64,000 bases of DNA from Acidobacteriota bacterium (GCA_018268855.1 JAFDVR010000004.1:124001-188000); one strand, 5' to 3'; positions 52,865-62,120 are shown, numbered from the stretch's first letter. Notes: generated by a model not told the origin, from the letters alone. Translations and numbers: made by a program.

Positions 52865-54253
52865 TTACCAGCTCCGGCGCCCGCGGACGCGGCTCTTGGG
52901 CGAGAAGCCCTCGTAATGCCGCATGATCAACTGCGACTCAACCTGCTGCACCGTGTCCATCGCTACACCCACCACAATCAGCAGCGACGTGCCGCCGAAG
53001 TAGAAGTTGACGCCCAGACCGTTTGTTACCCAGCCCGGCAGCTTATCGAAGAACGGACCGATCAGCCACAGATGGTTCAGATGGATACCTGAAATCAGCA
53101 TCGTCGGAATCAGCGAGATGATGATGAGGTAGATCGCGCCAATCAGCGTGATATGCGTCAGGATGTCGTTGATGAAGTCTGCCGTGCGGCGGCCCGGACG
53201 GATGCCAGGGATAAAGCCGCCATACTTGCGCATGTTGTCGGCAATGTCATCCGGACGGAAGACGATCGAGATGTAGAAGTAAGCGAAGAAGACGATTGCC
53301 ACCATGTAGATCAACTCGTACCATGGCTCGCCTGGACGCATACCATCCGTAATCCGCCGCAGAAAATCGTGGTTCTTCACGAAATCCATGTTGGCAAAGA
53401 GCAGCGGCGCCGACAGGATCGAACTGGCAAAGATAACCGGCATCACGCCGCCCGAGTTCACCTTCAGCGGAAGATGTGTCGAGTTCCCGCCCATCATCTT
53501 GCGGCCCACAATCCGCTTGGCATACTGCACCGGGATGCGGCGCTCAGAGCGCTCTACATACACGATAAAGGCGACCGTCGCAGCCATCATGATGATCAGG
53601 ATAGCCAGCGCAATCGGCGTGAATCCACCCCATGCCTGGGTCTGCGCCTTCTCCCACAGGTCCTGAATGCCGCGCGGCAAACCAGCTACGATACCGGCGA
53701 AGATCAGCAGCGACATACCGTTGCCGATACCGCGCTCCGTCATCTGCTCACCCAACCACATGATGAACGCCGTTCCAGCCGTCAGCGTCAGCACGCACAT
53801 GAAGATGAACTTGCCTTTGCTCATCGTCACCATCGGCTGCGAGCTGTTCACCAGCGTCATCGCAATCGCAAACGACTGAATGATGCCGAGCAGCACGGTG
53901 GAGTAACGTGTCCACTGCGTAATCTTGCGGCGGCCAACCTCGCCTTCCTTCTGCAGCTTGGCCAGCGGCTCATAGATAACCGTCAACAACTGGAAGATGA
54001 TCGACGCGGTAATGTACGGCATGATGCCGAGCGCGAAGATGGTCAACCGGCGCAGCGATCCGCCGGTGAACATGTCCACTAAACCCAGCGCGGAACCTGC
54101 GTTCTGCGCAAAGTACTGGGCAAGCACATCGGAGTTGATGCCGGGCGTCGGAATATGTCCGCCAAGACGATAGACCGCCAGCAAACCGAGCGTGAAGAAC
54201 ACGCGGTTGCGCAGGTCAGGAATGCGGAAGATGTTTGCGAATTTGTCGAACAT
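52865..54253 (-). CDS. secY: Protein translocase subunit SecY
   Basis: The 462-residue protein has ten membrane helices. Typical are NRVFFTLGLLAVYRLGGHIP, MPYITASIIFQLLTVIYEPL, LGEQMTERGIGNGMSLLIFA and the C-terminal FGGTSLLIVVGVAMDTVQQV. The start at 54253 (MFDKFANIFRIPDLRNR) is set by the family; a longer frame to 54301 lacks homology. It is between rplO and adk. Confidence 0.97.
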   Translation of the reverse strand: MFDKFANIFRIPDLRNRVFFTLGLLAVYRLGGHIPTPGINSDVLAQYFAQNAGSALGLVDMFTGGSLRRLTIFALGIMPYITASIIFQLLTVIYEPLAKLQKEGEVGRRKITQWTRYSTVLLGIIQSFAIAMTLVNSSQPMVTMSKGKFIFMCVLTLTAGTAFIMWLGEQMTERGIGNGMSLLIFAGIVAGLPRGIQDLWEKAQTQAWGGFTPIALAILIIMMAATVAFIVYVERSERRIPVQYAKRIVGRKMMGGNSTHLPLKVNSGGVMPVIFASSILSAPLLFANMDFVKNHDFLRRITDGMRPGEPWYELIYMVAIVFFAYFYISIVFRPDDIADNMRKYGGFIPGIRPGRRTADFINDILTHITLIGAIYLIIISLIPTMLISGIHLNHLWLIGPFFDKLPGWVTNGLGVNFYFGGTSLLIVVGVAMDTVQQVESQLIMRHYEGFSPKSRVRGRRSW

Positions 54254-54350
54254 CAGAGAGGTCTGTTCCTTACTTCGCTTGCCGGGAAAGGCCGGGCACA
54301 CGGCCCGACCCTCTTACGGAAGAAAATCCACTTGGGTGTATACGGAGAGT

Positions 54351-54833
54351 TTACTTCTTCTCCAGAATTGCTGCTGCGGGAGCACCCAGAAGAACCAGCT
54401 TACCGCCAGCCTTCTCGATCTTCTCCTGCGCGGTCTTCGATGCCTTGTGCGCATGCACCGTCACAGCCGTAGTGATCTCGCCATTCGCCAGAACCTTCAA
54501 CAGCGCATTCTTCTTCACAGCGCCAAGCGCAACCAGCTTGTCGAAGGTCAGCTCTTCGTTCGCCGTTGCAGCCAGCAGGGCCAGCTTGTCCAGCGAGAGC
54601 AGCGTGTACTCCGTGCGGAAGATGTTGGTGAAGCCGCGCTTCGGCAGGCGGCGGTGCAGCGGCATCTGGCCGCCTTCAAAACCACGCATCGAGCGCGAAC
54701 CAGAACGCGAACGCTGGCCCTTATGGCCGCGCGTTGACGTCTTGCCCATGCCCGAACCCATACCGCGGCCCACGCGCTTCTTGTTACTGTTTGCGCCCTT
54801 GGGGGCCTTTAAATTCGAAAGATTCAGTGCCAT
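54351..54833 (-). CDS. rplO: 50S ribosomal protein L15
   Basis: The 160-residue protein has the N-terminal LNLSNLKAPKGANSNKKRVG, RGMGSGMGKTSTRGHKGQRS, GGQMPLHRRLPKRGF and the C-terminal KASKTAQEKIEKAGGKLVLL. It follows rpmD. The spacer to secY (54254-54350) shows nothing special. Confidence 0.97.
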   Translation of the reverse strand: MALNLSNLKAPKGANSNKKRVGRGMGSGMGKTSTRGHKGQRSRSGSRSMRGFEGGQMPLHRRLPKRGFTNIFRTEYTLLSLDKLALLAATANEELTFDKLVALGAVKKNALLKVLANGEITTAVTVHAHKASKTAQEKIEKAGGKLVLLGAPAAAILEKK

Positions 54834-54907
54834 TTCTTTTCCTCGCTAACGCCGTGAGAATCACGACTCGCATACTCTATGTCCGCCACAGCGAACTTCG
54901 AACAAGG

Positions 54908-54932
54908 CAGGAAACTAATCCCTAATCCCTGC
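54908..54932 (-). repeat. Heptad NAG element (short), rpmD-rplO spacer
   Basis: One base after the rpmD TAA the mRNA reads CAG, TAG, TAG at 7-base steps, then ends with CCTG. Flanking CAGG and CCTG could pair. This is the shortest copy. Confidence 0.8.
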
Positions 54933-55121
54933 TTACTCAACGATCCGAACAAGGTGCGGAACTGCCTTCACCATGCCGCGAATCGACTCGCTGTCCTCAC
55001 GCTCCACGATCTGACCGAGGCGGGTAAAGCCAAGGCCCTTGACCACCAGCTTGTGCTTCGCCGGCGTCGCAATCTTGGAGCGGTAGTACTGGATCTTAAT
55101 TTTGCCGTTGCTCTGTGCCAT
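54933..55121 (-). CDS. rpmD: 50S ribosomal protein L30
   Basis: The 62-residue protein reads KIKIQYYRSKIATPAKHKLV and VKGLGFTRLGQIVEREDSES, the L30 core. Length and position between rpsE and rplO are standard. Confidence 0.96.
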   Translation of the reverse strand: MAQSNGKIKIQYYRSKIATPAKHKLVVKGLGFTRLGQIVEREDSESIRGMVKAVPHLVRIVE

Positions 55122-55140
55122 TTCTCTATCCTCACGAAAT

Positions 55141-55178
55141 CAGGCTAATCCCTAATCCCTGTTCCCTAATCCCTGCTC
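55141..55178 (-). repeat. Heptad NAG element, rpsE-rpmD spacer
   Basis: Three bases after the rpsE TAA the mRNA reads CAG, TAG, CAG, TAG, TAG at exact 7-base steps. It has four GGG tracts at 7-base spacing (CCC at 55150, 55157, 55164, 55171 on the plus strand), so it could also form a G-quadruplex. Confidence 0.9.
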
Positions 55179-55685
55179 TTACAGCTCGCTAACGTCCTTG
55201 CCACGCAGCGCAGCAACCTGCGCCTTATCGCGCAACTGGGTCAGCGCATCGAACGTCGCCTTGATCACGTTGTGCGGGTTCGCCGTACCGAGCGACTTCG
55301 TCAGCACGTTCTGCACACCGGCCGAGGTCATCACCGCGCGCACCGCGCCACCGGCGATCACACCAGTACCTTCAGGGGCCGGCTTTAGCAGCACCTGCCC
55401 CGAACCATAACGGCCCAGCACCTGGTGAGGAATCGTGGTCTCGGTCAGGTTCACCTTCTGCAGCTTCTTCTTCGCCGCTTCAATGCCCTTGCGGATCGCC
55501 TGAGGAACTTCCTTCGCCTTGCCCGAGCCATAACCCACAACGCCTGCATCGGGATCGCCCACCACAACCAGCGCCGCGAACGACATGTTCTTACCGCCCT
55601 TGACGACCTTGGTCACGCGGTTGATCGCAACGACCTGGTCCTTCAGGTTCAGCTTGCCCGCATCAATCTTCTTGTTGAATGCCAT
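55179..55685 (-). CDS. rpsE: 30S ribosomal protein S5
   Basis: The 168-residue protein has [40 protein letters not shown] and [20 protein letters not shown], with [20 protein letters not shown] near the end. The start at 55685 ([11 protein letters not shown]) is set by the family and GGAAGG upstream. An upstream ATG at 55790 lies inside the repeat spacer. Confidence 0.97.
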   Translation of the reverse strand: MAFNKKIDAGKLNLKDQVVAINRVTKVVKGGKNMSFAALVVVGDPDAGVVGYGSGKAKEVPQAIRKGIEAAKKKLQKVNLTETTIPHQVLGRYGSGQVLLKPAPEGTGVIAGGAVRAVMTSAGVQNVLTKSLGTANPHNVIKATFDALTQLRDKAQVAALRGKDVSEL

Positions 55686-55721
55686 CTTGAATTTTCCTTC
55701 CGTGGGCTCAAGTGCCCGAAA

Positions 55722-55816
55722 CAGTTGTTTAGTTTTCAGTTGTTGGTTGTCAGTGTTTATCTGGTTGTGAGCACCGCTTGGAACTAACAACTAAGGAACA
55801 AACAACTAACAACTTC
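55722..55816 (-). repeat. Heptad NAG element, rplR-rpsE spacer
   Basis: After the rplR TAA the mRNA reads AAG, TAG, TTG, then (one 8-base step) TAG, TAG. A complementary arm follows (AACAACT type units at 55722-55755 on the plus strand as GTTGT). Confidence 0.75.
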
Positions 55817-56182
55817 TTAAAATTCCAAACCGGCTTCGCGTGCTGCATCGGCCAGCGCCTTGATGCGGCCGTGATACAGATAACCACCGCGATCGAACAC
55901 AACCTTCTTCACGCCGGCAGCCTGGGCCTTCTCGGCAATCGCCTTGCCCACAGCCTGCGCCGCGGAGATGTTGCCGCCCGAGGTCTTGTCCGCACCCTTC
56001 TTCACGATGGTGGAAGCAGAAGCCAGCGTGACGCCGTTCGCGTCATCGATCACCTGCGTGTAGATGTGGTTGAGCGAGCGGTACACATTCAAGCGCGGAC
56101 GCTCAGCCGTACCGGACACCTTGGCGCGCACGCGGTCATGGACACGCTGACGAACTGAATTTCTCTGGACCTTTGAAATCAT
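55817..56182 (-). CDS. rplR: 50S ribosomal protein L18
   Basis: The 121-residue 5S-rRNA-binding protein has [40 protein letters not shown] and [20 protein letters not shown] near the C-terminus. It lies between rplF and rpsE. Confidence 0.97.
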   Translation of the reverse strand: MISKVQRNSVRQRVHDRVRAKVSGTAERPRLNVYRSLNHIYTQVIDDANGVTLASASTIVKKGADKTSGGNISAAQAVGKAIAEKAQAAGVKKVVFDRGGYLYHGRIKALADAAREAGLEF

Positions 56183-56231
56183 TGCTCTTTTCCTTTCCTA
56201 ATGGCGAAGCCAGCCTCTGACTTCGTTCGGA

Positions 56232-56319
56232 TGAAAGCTATTCGCTCTTAGCTTCTAGCCTTTAGCTTTCATTCCATTAGCTCCTGCGAAAAGCCAGGAT
56301 CTAATGGCTAAAGCTGCTC
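56232..56319 (-). repeat. Heptad NAG element, rplF-rplR spacer
   Basis: Three bases after the rplF TAA the mRNA reads CAG, TAG (6-base step), TAG, TGG. A longer imperfect second arm of GCTAA-type heptads follows at 56240-56290. It is related to the infA-rpmJ copy. Confidence 0.7.
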
Positions 56320-56856
56320 TTACTTGCTGCCCGTCTTGCCGACCTTCTTCTTCAGTTTCTCGTCGGAGTAGCGAACACCCTTGTTCTTGTACGGATCGGG
56401 CTTGCGCAGCGAACGCATCTCAGCCGCAACCTGGCCAACCTTCTGCTTGTCGATGCCGGAGACCGTGATATGCGTCAGCTTGTCGATCGCAGCCGTAATG
56501 CCGGTGGGCAGCGGATACTCGATCGGGTGCGAGTAGCCAAGCGTGAACACAACCACGTCCTTGCCCTTCAACTCCGCACGGTAACCAATGCCGACGATGT
56601 CGAGTTCCTTCGTCCAGCCCTTGGTCACACCCTCAACCGCGTTGTTCACGAGCGAACGCGCAAGACCGTGGATCGCAGCCTGCTTGTCGTTCTCGCGCTC
56701 TGCGAGCAGGTTGCCATCCTTCTCCACCAGCTTGATGCCTTCAGGCAGCAGCGCCGTCGTCGTACCCTTCGGCCCCGTCACTTCCACCACGTTGCCGTTC
56801 ACCTTGTACTTCACGCCGCCCGCGAGGGAGATCGGCTTCTTTCCAATTCGCGACAT
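56320..56856 (-). CDS. rplF: 50S ribosomal protein L6
   Basis: The 178-residue protein has [35 protein letters not shown] and the C-terminal [40 protein letters not shown]. It is in the standard position between rpsH and rplR. Confidence 0.97.
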   Translation of the reverse strand: MSRIGKKPISLAGGVKYKVNGNVVEVTGPKGTTTALLPEGIKLVEKDGNLLAERENDKQAAIHGLARSLVNNAVEGVTKGWTKELDIVGIGYRAELKGKDVVVFTLGYSHPIEYPLPTGITAAIDKLTHITVSGIDKQKVGQVAAEMRSLRKPDPYKNKGVRYSDEKLKKKVGKTGSK

Positions 56857-56935
56857 CTTCTCAATCCTTCATTGGCTTGCGAGTCCCGCCACCATCAGCC
56901 TCAGCCTCAAGCTCGTTCCACTGCAGCCGGAAAAA

Positions 56936-57010
56936 CAGTTGTTAGTGATTAGTTTTTAGTTGTTAGCGAGCGAAGCGCTCTAAAAACTAACAACTAAGAA
57001 CTAACAACCG
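56936..57010 (-). repeat. Heptad NAG element, rpsH-rplF spacer
   Basis: Eight bases after the rpsH TAA the mRNA reads TAG four times at exact 7-base steps (all three frames). A loop GCGCTTCGC and a complementary arm follow to 56936. Confidence 0.9.
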
Positions 57011-57017
57011 CTCACGT

Positions 57018-57416
57018 TTACCAAACGTGAGCCAATACTTCGCCGCCTACGTTTTCCTTGCGGGCCTGGCGTCCGGTCATCACGCCCTTGGGGGTCGTCA
57101 TGATCGAGATACCGAGGCCGCCCTGCACACGACGAATCTCGTCCTTGCCGAGATACACGCGGCAGCCGGGACGCGAAACGCGCTTCAGGTCCTTGATGGC
57201 AGCTTCATTGTCCGCACCGTACTTCAGGTACACGCGGATTACCTTCTTGCCGTCCTCGTCTGTCACCTTGTAGTTCGAGATATAGCCTTCCTCTTTGAGG
57301 ATGCGGGCCATCTCGGCCTTCAGGTTAGAGGCGGGAACATCCAGCTTCTGATGGCGAGCGCGGATGGAGTTGCGGATACGCGTCAGAAAATCTGCAATAG
57401 GATCGGTCAGGTTCAT
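57018..57416 (-). CDS. rpsH: 30S ribosomal protein S8
   Basis: The 132-residue protein has [38 protein letters not shown] and [20 protein letters not shown] with the usual end GGEVLAHVW. The spacer to rpsN (57417-57565) contains a perfect 8-bp hairpin (57513-57520 with 57524-57531) but no heptad element. Confidence 0.97.
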   Translation of the reverse strand: MNLTDPIADFLTRIRNSIRARHQKLDVPASNLKAEMARILKEEGYISNYKVTDEDGKKVIRVYLKYGADNEAAIKDLKRVSRPGCRVYLGKDEIRRVQGGLGISIMTTPKGVMTGRQARKENVGGEVLAHVW

Positions 57417-57565
57417 CTCTTCTCCTCAGCTCTCCCGTTCGCCTAAGTCACCCGACTCAGGAACCAGCGGAGAGTGTTCGTACAAAACTTTTTTTGCGCG
57501 GCCTCGTTTTGTCGTCCGCGAAACGCGGACGAAAGCGCGAAGCGCCTATCGCCGTACGCGCAGCA

Positions 57566-57751
57566 CTACCAACTGGACTTCACGACGCCTGGGATCTCGC
57601 CCTTGAGCGCCAGCGAGCGGAAGCACAGGCGGCAGATGCCGAACTTGCGCAGAAACGCGCGCGGACGTCCGCAGAGCTGGCAACGATTATGCTGCCGCGA
57701 CTTGAACTTGGGCTTCTTTGCGTCCTTAACTGCTTTTGCCGTTGTCGACAT
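57566..57751 (-). CDS. rpsN: 30S ribosomal protein S14, zinc type
   Basis: The 61-residue short form has [20 protein letters not shown] and [19 protein letters not shown], with the C-x2-C and C-x2-C pairs of the zinc-binding type Z (rpsZ). It is in the spc position between rplE and rpsH. Confidence 0.97.
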   Translation of the reverse strand: MSTTAKAVKDAKKPKFKSRQHNRCQLCGRPRAFLRKFGICRLCFRSLALKGEIPGVVKSSW

Positions 57752-57790
57752 ATTTCTTCTTCTCCGTACTTCTGTACTGCAAAATCTTTC

Positions 57791-57838
57791 GTCATCTCGA
57801 CCGGAGCGCGAAGCGCGCAGTGGAGAGACCTGCTTTTA
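57791..57838 (-). repeat. Dispersed palindrome at the rplE stop codon
   Basis: In the mRNA the element begins immediately after the rplE TAG with TAAAAGCAGGTCTCTCC. It then has a short hairpin (GCGCGCTTCGCGC) and ends CCGGTCGAGATGAC. A second copy with the same ends but another central hairpin is at 59505-59563. Confidence 0.85.
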
Positions 57839-58381
57839 CTAAGCTCTAAAAGGCATGCCGAACGCCTTCAGCAGCGTACGGGCCTCATTGTCATTGCGGG
57901 CCGTCGTCACAATCGTGACGTTCATGCCCTTCAGCTTCTCGACCTTCGAGTAATCAATTTCAGGGAACAGAATCTGGTCGCGCAGACCGAGCGTGTAGTT
58001 GCCGCGGCCATCAAAGCTCTTCGGGCTCACGCCCTTGAAGTCGCGCACACGGGGCAGGGCCACCGAGATCAGACGATCCAGAAACTCATACATCGCGTCA
58101 CCGCGCAGCGTCACCATCGCGCCAATGGACTGGCCTTCACGCAGCTTGAATGCAGCGATCGACTTCTTCGCCTTCGTCAGCACCGGCTTCTGGCCGGCAA
58201 TCGCAGCAAGGTCCGAAACCAGCGGATCGAGAATCTTGTTGTTCTGCGTCGCTTCGCCAAGACCCATGTTGATGACGATCTTCTCGAGCTTCGGTACGGC
58301 CATCGTGTTCTTGAGGCTGAGCTCCTTCTGAACGGCTGCCTTCAGCTCGCTCGTGTACTTTCCCTTCAGACGTGCTGCCAT
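57839..58381 (-). CDS. rplE: 50S ribosomal protein L5
   Basis: The 180-residue 5S-rRNA-binding protein has [40 protein letters not shown] and [20 protein letters not shown], with [20 protein letters not shown] at the end. It lies between rplX and rpsN. Confidence 0.97.
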   Translation of the reverse strand: MAARLKGKYTSELKAAVQKELSLKNTMAVPKLEKIVINMGLGEATQNNKILDPLVSDLAAIAGQKPVLTKAKKSIAAFKLREGQSIGAMVTLRGDAMYEFLDRLISVALPRVRDFKGVSPKSFDGRGNYTLGLRDQILFPEIDYSKVEKLKGMNVTIVTTARNDNEARTLLKAFGMPFRA

Positions 58382-58473
58382 TTCTGTTCTTCTCTTTCTC
58401 TACGATCCGCGGAGTGGTTACCGTTTCGTAGGTCCTACGCGGACGGCGCTATGCGCTCCGCGCGTTTATCCGT

Positions 58474-58809
58474 TTACTTTTTGGACTTCTTGGGAGGTGC
58501 GATCGTCTCGCCCGTCGTCTTAGCGAAACGCTCCTTCGTGCCATCCGCATTCACGCGAACACCCACACGGGTCGGCTTGCCATTGCTGTCCACCAGCATC
58601 ACGTTCGACAGGTGGATCGGCGTCTCCTGCTCAGCAATACCACCAGCGATGTTGCGCTGCGGATTCGGCTTCACATGCTTCTTCACCATACCGATCTTGG
58701 CTACAAGAACACGGCCTTTGTCGTTCAGAACGCGGAGAACACGGCCAGTCTTGCCCTTGTCCTTGCCGGCGATCACAATCACTTCATCGTTGCGCTGAAT
58801 GTACGGCAT
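58474..58809 (-). CDS. rplX: 50S ribosomal protein L24
   Basis: The 111-residue protein has [40 protein letters not shown] and [20 protein letters not shown]. The start at 58809 ([10 protein letters not shown]) is set by the family; a longer start at 58845 is unconserved. The 286-bp spacer to rplN (58810-59095) is the longest in the cluster and carries a repeat element in its right part. Confidence 0.96.
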   Translation of the reverse strand: MPYIQRNDEVIVIAGKDKGKTGRVLRVLNDKGRVLVAKIGMVKKHVKPNPQRNIAGGIAEQETPIHLSNVMLVDSNGKPTRVGVRVNADGTKERFAKTTGETIAPPKKSKK

Positions 58810-59019
58810 AACTCTTCCCTCTTCCCTGCCTGCGCGCATACGCACACAGACCTCGGCGGATTGCCTGCGCCGGTCCAGGTAAATTTCTTTGCTGGGATCA
58901 GCCGCTTATCGAGGTGCCCGTAAGCCACTCGCCGGACGGCTGGATCCGGCTCCCTCATACTCACCGTCCGAAGCCGGGGTCTACGAGAGGACCAAACCTG
59001 ATAAGTCTACCACAAAGGC

Positions 59020-59095
59020 TAGTTATCAATTCTCAGATGTCAGTCCTCAGTCACCGCGCGAAGCGCTCTGATAACTGAGAACTGACCACTGACAA
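59020..59095 (-). repeat. Heptad element of CAG type, rplN-rplX spacer
   Basis: Starting with the rplN stop TAG itself, the mRNA reads CAG four times at exact 7-base steps. A loop GCGCTTCGCGC and an arm of complementary TGA-containing heptads follow. It is the only copy without TAG units in the first arm. Confidence 0.85.
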
Positions 59096-59467
59096 CTAAA
59101 TAACTTCCGGTGCCAGCGAGACGATCTTCATAAAGCTCTTCTCGCGCAGCTCGCGGGCCACCGGTCCGAAGACACGGGTTCCCACCGGCTCATTGGCATC
59201 GTTGATCACCACAGCGGCGTTCTGGTCAAAGCGGATGTAGGTTCCATCGCGGCGGCGCGCTTCCTTGCGGGTGCGCACAATCACGGCCTTCACCACCTTG
59301 CCCTTCTTCACCGTGCCATCCGGAGCGGCTTCCTTCACCGCTGCCGTCACCACGTCACCAAGGCCGGCCTGCTTACCCAGACCACCACCGAGAGGCAGAA
59401 TCACCTGCAGACGGCGGGCGCCGGAGTTGTCGGCCACCTCGAGCATCGTTCTCATCTGAACGGACAT
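59096..59467 (-). CDS. rplN: 50S ribosomal protein L14
   Basis: The 123-residue protein has [20 protein letters not shown] and [20 protein letters not shown], with [20 protein letters not shown] and the end [19 protein letters not shown]. It lies between rpsQ and rplX. Confidence 0.97.
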   Translation of the reverse strand: MSVQMRTMLEVADNSGARRLQVILPLGGGLGKQAGLGDVVTAAVKEAAPDGTVKKGKVVKAVIVRTRKEARRRDGTYIRFDQNAAVVINDANEPVGTRVFGPVARELREKSFMKIVSLAPEVI

Positions 59468-59504
59468 TGTCGTATCTCCAAAAACTTACTTCTTACAACG
59501 CTTC

Positions 59505-59563
59505 GTCATCTCGACCGGAGCCATCGCGCACTAGCGATGGCAGAGCGGAGAGACCTGCTTTTA
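59505..59563 (-). repeat. Dispersed palindrome at the rpsQ stop codon
   Basis: In the mRNA the element starts within the rpsQ stop codon (TAAAAGCAGGTCTCTCC). It has the central hairpin CCATCGC...GCGATGG and ends CCGGTCGAGATGAC, as at 57791-57838. Ends are conserved and the centre varies. Confidence 0.85.
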
Positions 59564-59884
59564 CTGAGCGGCTTTGTCATCCGCCAGAGCATTCAGGCTC
59601 GAACGACGAACGATCTCGTCCAGCGTCCAGCGCTTCAGCTTGCTCAGCGGACGGCTTTCGCGGATGCGAACCTGGTCGCCGACACGTGCCGAGTTCTGCT
59701 CGTCGTGCGCATAGAACTTCTTGTTCGATTTCACCACGCGCTTGTACTTCGGGTGGGCCTTGCGCATCTCCACCGACACTACGATGGTCTTGTTCATCTT
59801 CGTGGAGGTCACAATGCCGACCTTCTCAGTGCGGTGCTGGGCCGGAGTCTCCGTCGTCGTTGCTGCAGTCTTTGTCTCTGCCAT
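59561..59884 (-). CDS. rpsQ: 30S ribosomal protein S17
   Basis: The 107-residue protein has [40 protein letters not shown] and [20 protein letters not shown]. An N-terminal Thr/Ala-rich extension of about 20 residues precedes the core. It lies 3 bases after rpmC. Confidence 0.96.
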   Translation of the reverse strand: MAETKTAATTTETPAQHRTEKVGIVTSTKMNKTIVVSVEMRKAHPKYKRVVKSNKKFYAHDEQNSARVGDQVRIRESRPLSKLKRWTLDEIVRRSSLNALADDKAAQ

Positions 59885-59887
59885 GGT

Positions 59888-60139
59888 TTACGCCTTCTTC
59901 GCTTTCTTGCTCTTCGTCGCCGGAGCAGCGGTCTCGGTCTGGGTCGCAATGCCCAACGCACGCTGACGCGCCAGCGTCTTGATGCGCGCCACGTCCTTCT
60001 TCAGGCCGCGCAGCTTGTTCACGCCCGCGTTGTCACCGAGTCCCTGCTGAAAACGCAGGCGGAAGAGCTGTTCTCCGACCTTTGCCTCTTCGGCCTTCAG
60101 GTCGGCGTCGCTCATGCTTTGCAAATTCTTCAATGCCAT
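59888..60139 (-). CDS. rpmC: 50S ribosomal protein L29 with extended C-terminus
   Basis: The 83-residue protein has LQSMSDADLKAEEAKVGEQL, FRLRFQQGLGDNAGVNKLRG and VARIKTLARQRALG. The C-terminus (TQTETAAPATKSKKAKKA) is about 18 residues longer than usual and Lys/Ala-rich. It is between rplP and rpsQ. Confidence 0.95.
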   Translation of the reverse strand: MALKNLQSMSDADLKAEEAKVGEQLFRLRFQQGLGDNAGVNKLRGLKKDVARIKTLARQRALGIATQTETAAPATKSKKAKKA

Positions 60140-60169
60140 TGTCTTAATCCTTCGTCTTTAGCGCGGCCG

Positions 60170-60601
60170 TTACTTGGCGGCGACAACTTTCACGTCGTGG
60201 CGCTGCACAAACGTCGTCCGCAGCGGCAGCTTCTGTGCAGCCAGGCGCATCGCTTCCTTCGCGATATCGGGATTCACACCCTCCATCTCGAACAACAGCT
60301 TGCCGGGGCGCACCACGGCGACCCAGTGATCAAGCGCACCCTTACCAGAACCCATTCGAACTTCGGCCGGCTTCTTGGTGATTGGCTTGTCCGGAAACAG
60401 GCGCAGCCACACTTTACCGCCACGCTTGATGAAACGCGTCATCGCGATACGGCTCGCTTCGATCTGACGATCGGTGATGTAGCCGCACTCCAGAACCTTC
60501 AGGCCGTAGTCACCGAACGCCAGCTCAGAGCCGCGCCACGCCTTGCCGCGCATCTTGCCCTTCTGCTGTTTGCGGTACTTGACCTTCTTTGGCATCAACA
60601 T
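60170..60601 (-). CDS. rplP: 50S ribosomal protein L16
   Basis: The 143-residue protein has [60 protein letters not shown] and [20 protein letters not shown]. Standard length. It lies between rpsC and rpmC. Confidence 0.97.
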   Translation of the reverse strand: MLMPKKVKYRKQQKGKMRGKAWRGSELAFGDYGLKVLECGYITDRQIEASRIAMTRFIKRGGKVWLRLFPDKPITKKPAEVRMGSGKGALDHWVAVVRPGKLLFEMEGVNPDIAKEAMRLAAQKLPLRTTFVQRHDVKVVAAK

Positions 60602-60684
60602 GATTCTTGTCTCCCGCGCCGGGCCTTGGAGCTACCTGCGTAGCCCCAGTCTCCCGCGCAATTGCACTTCTTCTTATTTCGAAA

Positions 60685-60716
60685 CAGGAAACTAATCCCT
60701 GTTCCCTAATCCCTGA
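60685..60716 (-). repeat. Heptad NAG element, rpsC-rplP spacer
   Basis: Eight bases after the rpsC TAA the mRNA reads CAG, TAG, CAG, TAG, CTG at exact 7-base steps; CAGG and CCTG at the ends could pair. It is closely similar to the rpmD-rplO and rpsE-rpmD copies. Confidence 0.85.
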
Positions 60717-60723
60717 GTCTTCT

Positions 60724-61392
60724 TTAGAAGACTCCCGTCGTGATCTTCGGATCGCGGCGCTTCTTCTGCTCGTAGATCTCGCCCTTATAAACCCAGGCCT
60801 TCACGCCGATCTTGCCGTAGGTCGTATCGGCCTCAGCAAAACCGTAGTCGATATCGGCGCGCAGCGTGTGCAGCGGCAGACGGCCCTGCAGATACCACTC
60901 GGTGCGAGCGATTTCCGCGCCGTTCAAACGGCCCGAAACGCGCACCTTGATGCCCTTGCAGCCGAAACGCAGAGCCGAATCCACCGACTTACGCATCGCG
61001 CGACGGAAGCTGACGCGCTTCTCAAGCTGCAGCGCAATGTTCTCGGCAACGAGCTGAGCATCCAACTCAGGCTTGTTCACTTCCAGAATGTCGATGAAGA
61101 CTTCACGCGACGTGCGCTTCTGGATGTCCGCCTTGAGCTTGTCGATCTCGGCGCCCTTGCGGCCGATGATGATGCCCGGACGCGCGGTCTTGATGATCAA
61201 ACGCAGCTTGTTGCCCGGACGCTCGATCTCCACCGACGAAACGCCGGCAGCCTTCAGCTTCTCGCGCAACTCAGCCTTCAGCTTCACGTCTTCGACGAGG
61301 AGCTTGTCATAACCGCGCTCCACAAACCAGCGCGACTTCCACGGCTTGTTCACTCCAAGCCGGAATCCATACGGATGGACTTTCTGTCCCAT
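60724..61392 (-). CDS. rpsC: 30S ribosomal protein S3
   Basis: The 222-residue protein has [20 protein letters not shown], the KH domain with [20 protein letters not shown] and the C-terminal domain with RMGQ-type [20 protein letters not shown] and [20 protein letters not shown]. The start at 61392 is set by MGQKVHP. It lies between rplV and rplP. Confidence 0.97.
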   Translation of the reverse strand: MGQKVHPYGFRLGVNKPWKSRWFVERGYDKLLVEDVKLKAELREKLKAAGVSSVEIERPGNKLRLIIKTARPGIIIGRKGAEIDKLKADIQKRTSREVFIDILEVNKPELDAQLVAENIALQLEKRVSFRRAMRKSVDSALRFGCKGIKVRVSGRLNGAEIARTEWYLQGRLPLHTLRADIDYGFAEADTTYGKIGVKAWVYKGEIYEQKKRRDPKITTGVF

Positions 61393-61517
61393 ACTTACCT
61401 CTCGTACCCACCAGGTGCTCAAGCACCTCATCGGGTCATTACTGCTTTCGCAGCGTATCTATGTATCGACCAACTTCGTCGAGTTACTTCTCATCGTGGC
61501 GACAACTCGCCACAAAC

Positions 61518-62042
61518 TTACTCAGCCTTCTTCGCTGTTGTCTTCTTAGCAGGAGCCTTCTTGGCTGCTGCCTTCTTGGCCGGAGCTTTCTTCGCAGCCG
61601 ACTTCTTGGCCGGAGCAACCGCTTCCGCAGCGCCCGACTCGTTAGCCGATGCGTCCTGGCGGCTGGTCTTCTCGGCAACCGTCAGAACAATGTTGGAAAG
61701 GCGGCGCTGATAGCGGAACGCACGGCCCATCGGGGCGGGGCGCAGACGCTTCAGGCGCGGGCCTTCGTTAGCGACCGCACTCTTTACGATCAGGCGGTCG
61801 AGATCCAGGTCGAAACCCTTCTCCTGGCTCAGGTAGTTGGCGTTCTGCACTGCGGACCGCAGGGCCTTCTCCACCACCGGAGCAATGCGCTTCTTGGAGA
61901 ACGCGACGATCGTCAGCGCCTTCTCCACCGGCTGGCCCTTGATCATGTCAAGCACCAGCTTGGCCTTCTGCGGGCTCACGCGCTGAAAACGCGCCTGCGA
62001 TACAAATTCGCGCCCGGTCTTCTTCTCGGCTGTCTTTGCCAT
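61518..62042 (-). CDS. rplV: 50S ribosomal protein L22 with Lys/Ala-rich C-terminal tail
   Basis: The 174-residue protein has the L22 core (ARFQRVSPQKAKLVLDMIKG, AVQNANYLSQEKGFDLDLDR, PAPMGRAFRYQRRLSNIVLT; residues 15-123). A tail of about 50 residues is absent from typical members (about 110 residues). The last 32 residues are AKK repeats (PAKKSAAKKAPAKKAAAKKA), resembling histone H1 tails. Such a tail would project from the tunnel region and probably bind RNA. Confidence 0.95.
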   Translation of the reverse strand: MAKTAEKKTGREFVSQARFQRVSPQKAKLVLDMIKGQPVEKALTIVAFSKKRIAPVVEKALRSAVQNANYLSQEKGFDLDLDRLIVKSAVANEGPRLKRLRPAPMGRAFRYQRRLSNIVLTVAEKTSRQDASANESGAAEAVAPAKKSAAKKAPAKKAAAKKAPAKKTTAKKAE

Positions 62043-62088
62043 AATTACTTTCCCTAACTCAATCTCGTGAGGGAGAGGGTAGGAACGC

Positions 62089-62120
62089 TAAGCCCTAATC
62101 CCTAATCCCTAATCCCTGAC
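62089..62120 (-). repeat. Heptad NAG element with four GGG tracts, rpsS-rplV spacer
   Basis: Two bases after the rpsS TAA the mRNA reads CAG, TAG, TAG, TAG, TAG at exact 7-base steps. CCC tracts on the plus strand lie at 62093, 62100, 62107 and 62114, so the mRNA has four GGG runs with 4-base loops, a classic G-quadruplex motif. Confidence 0.92.
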
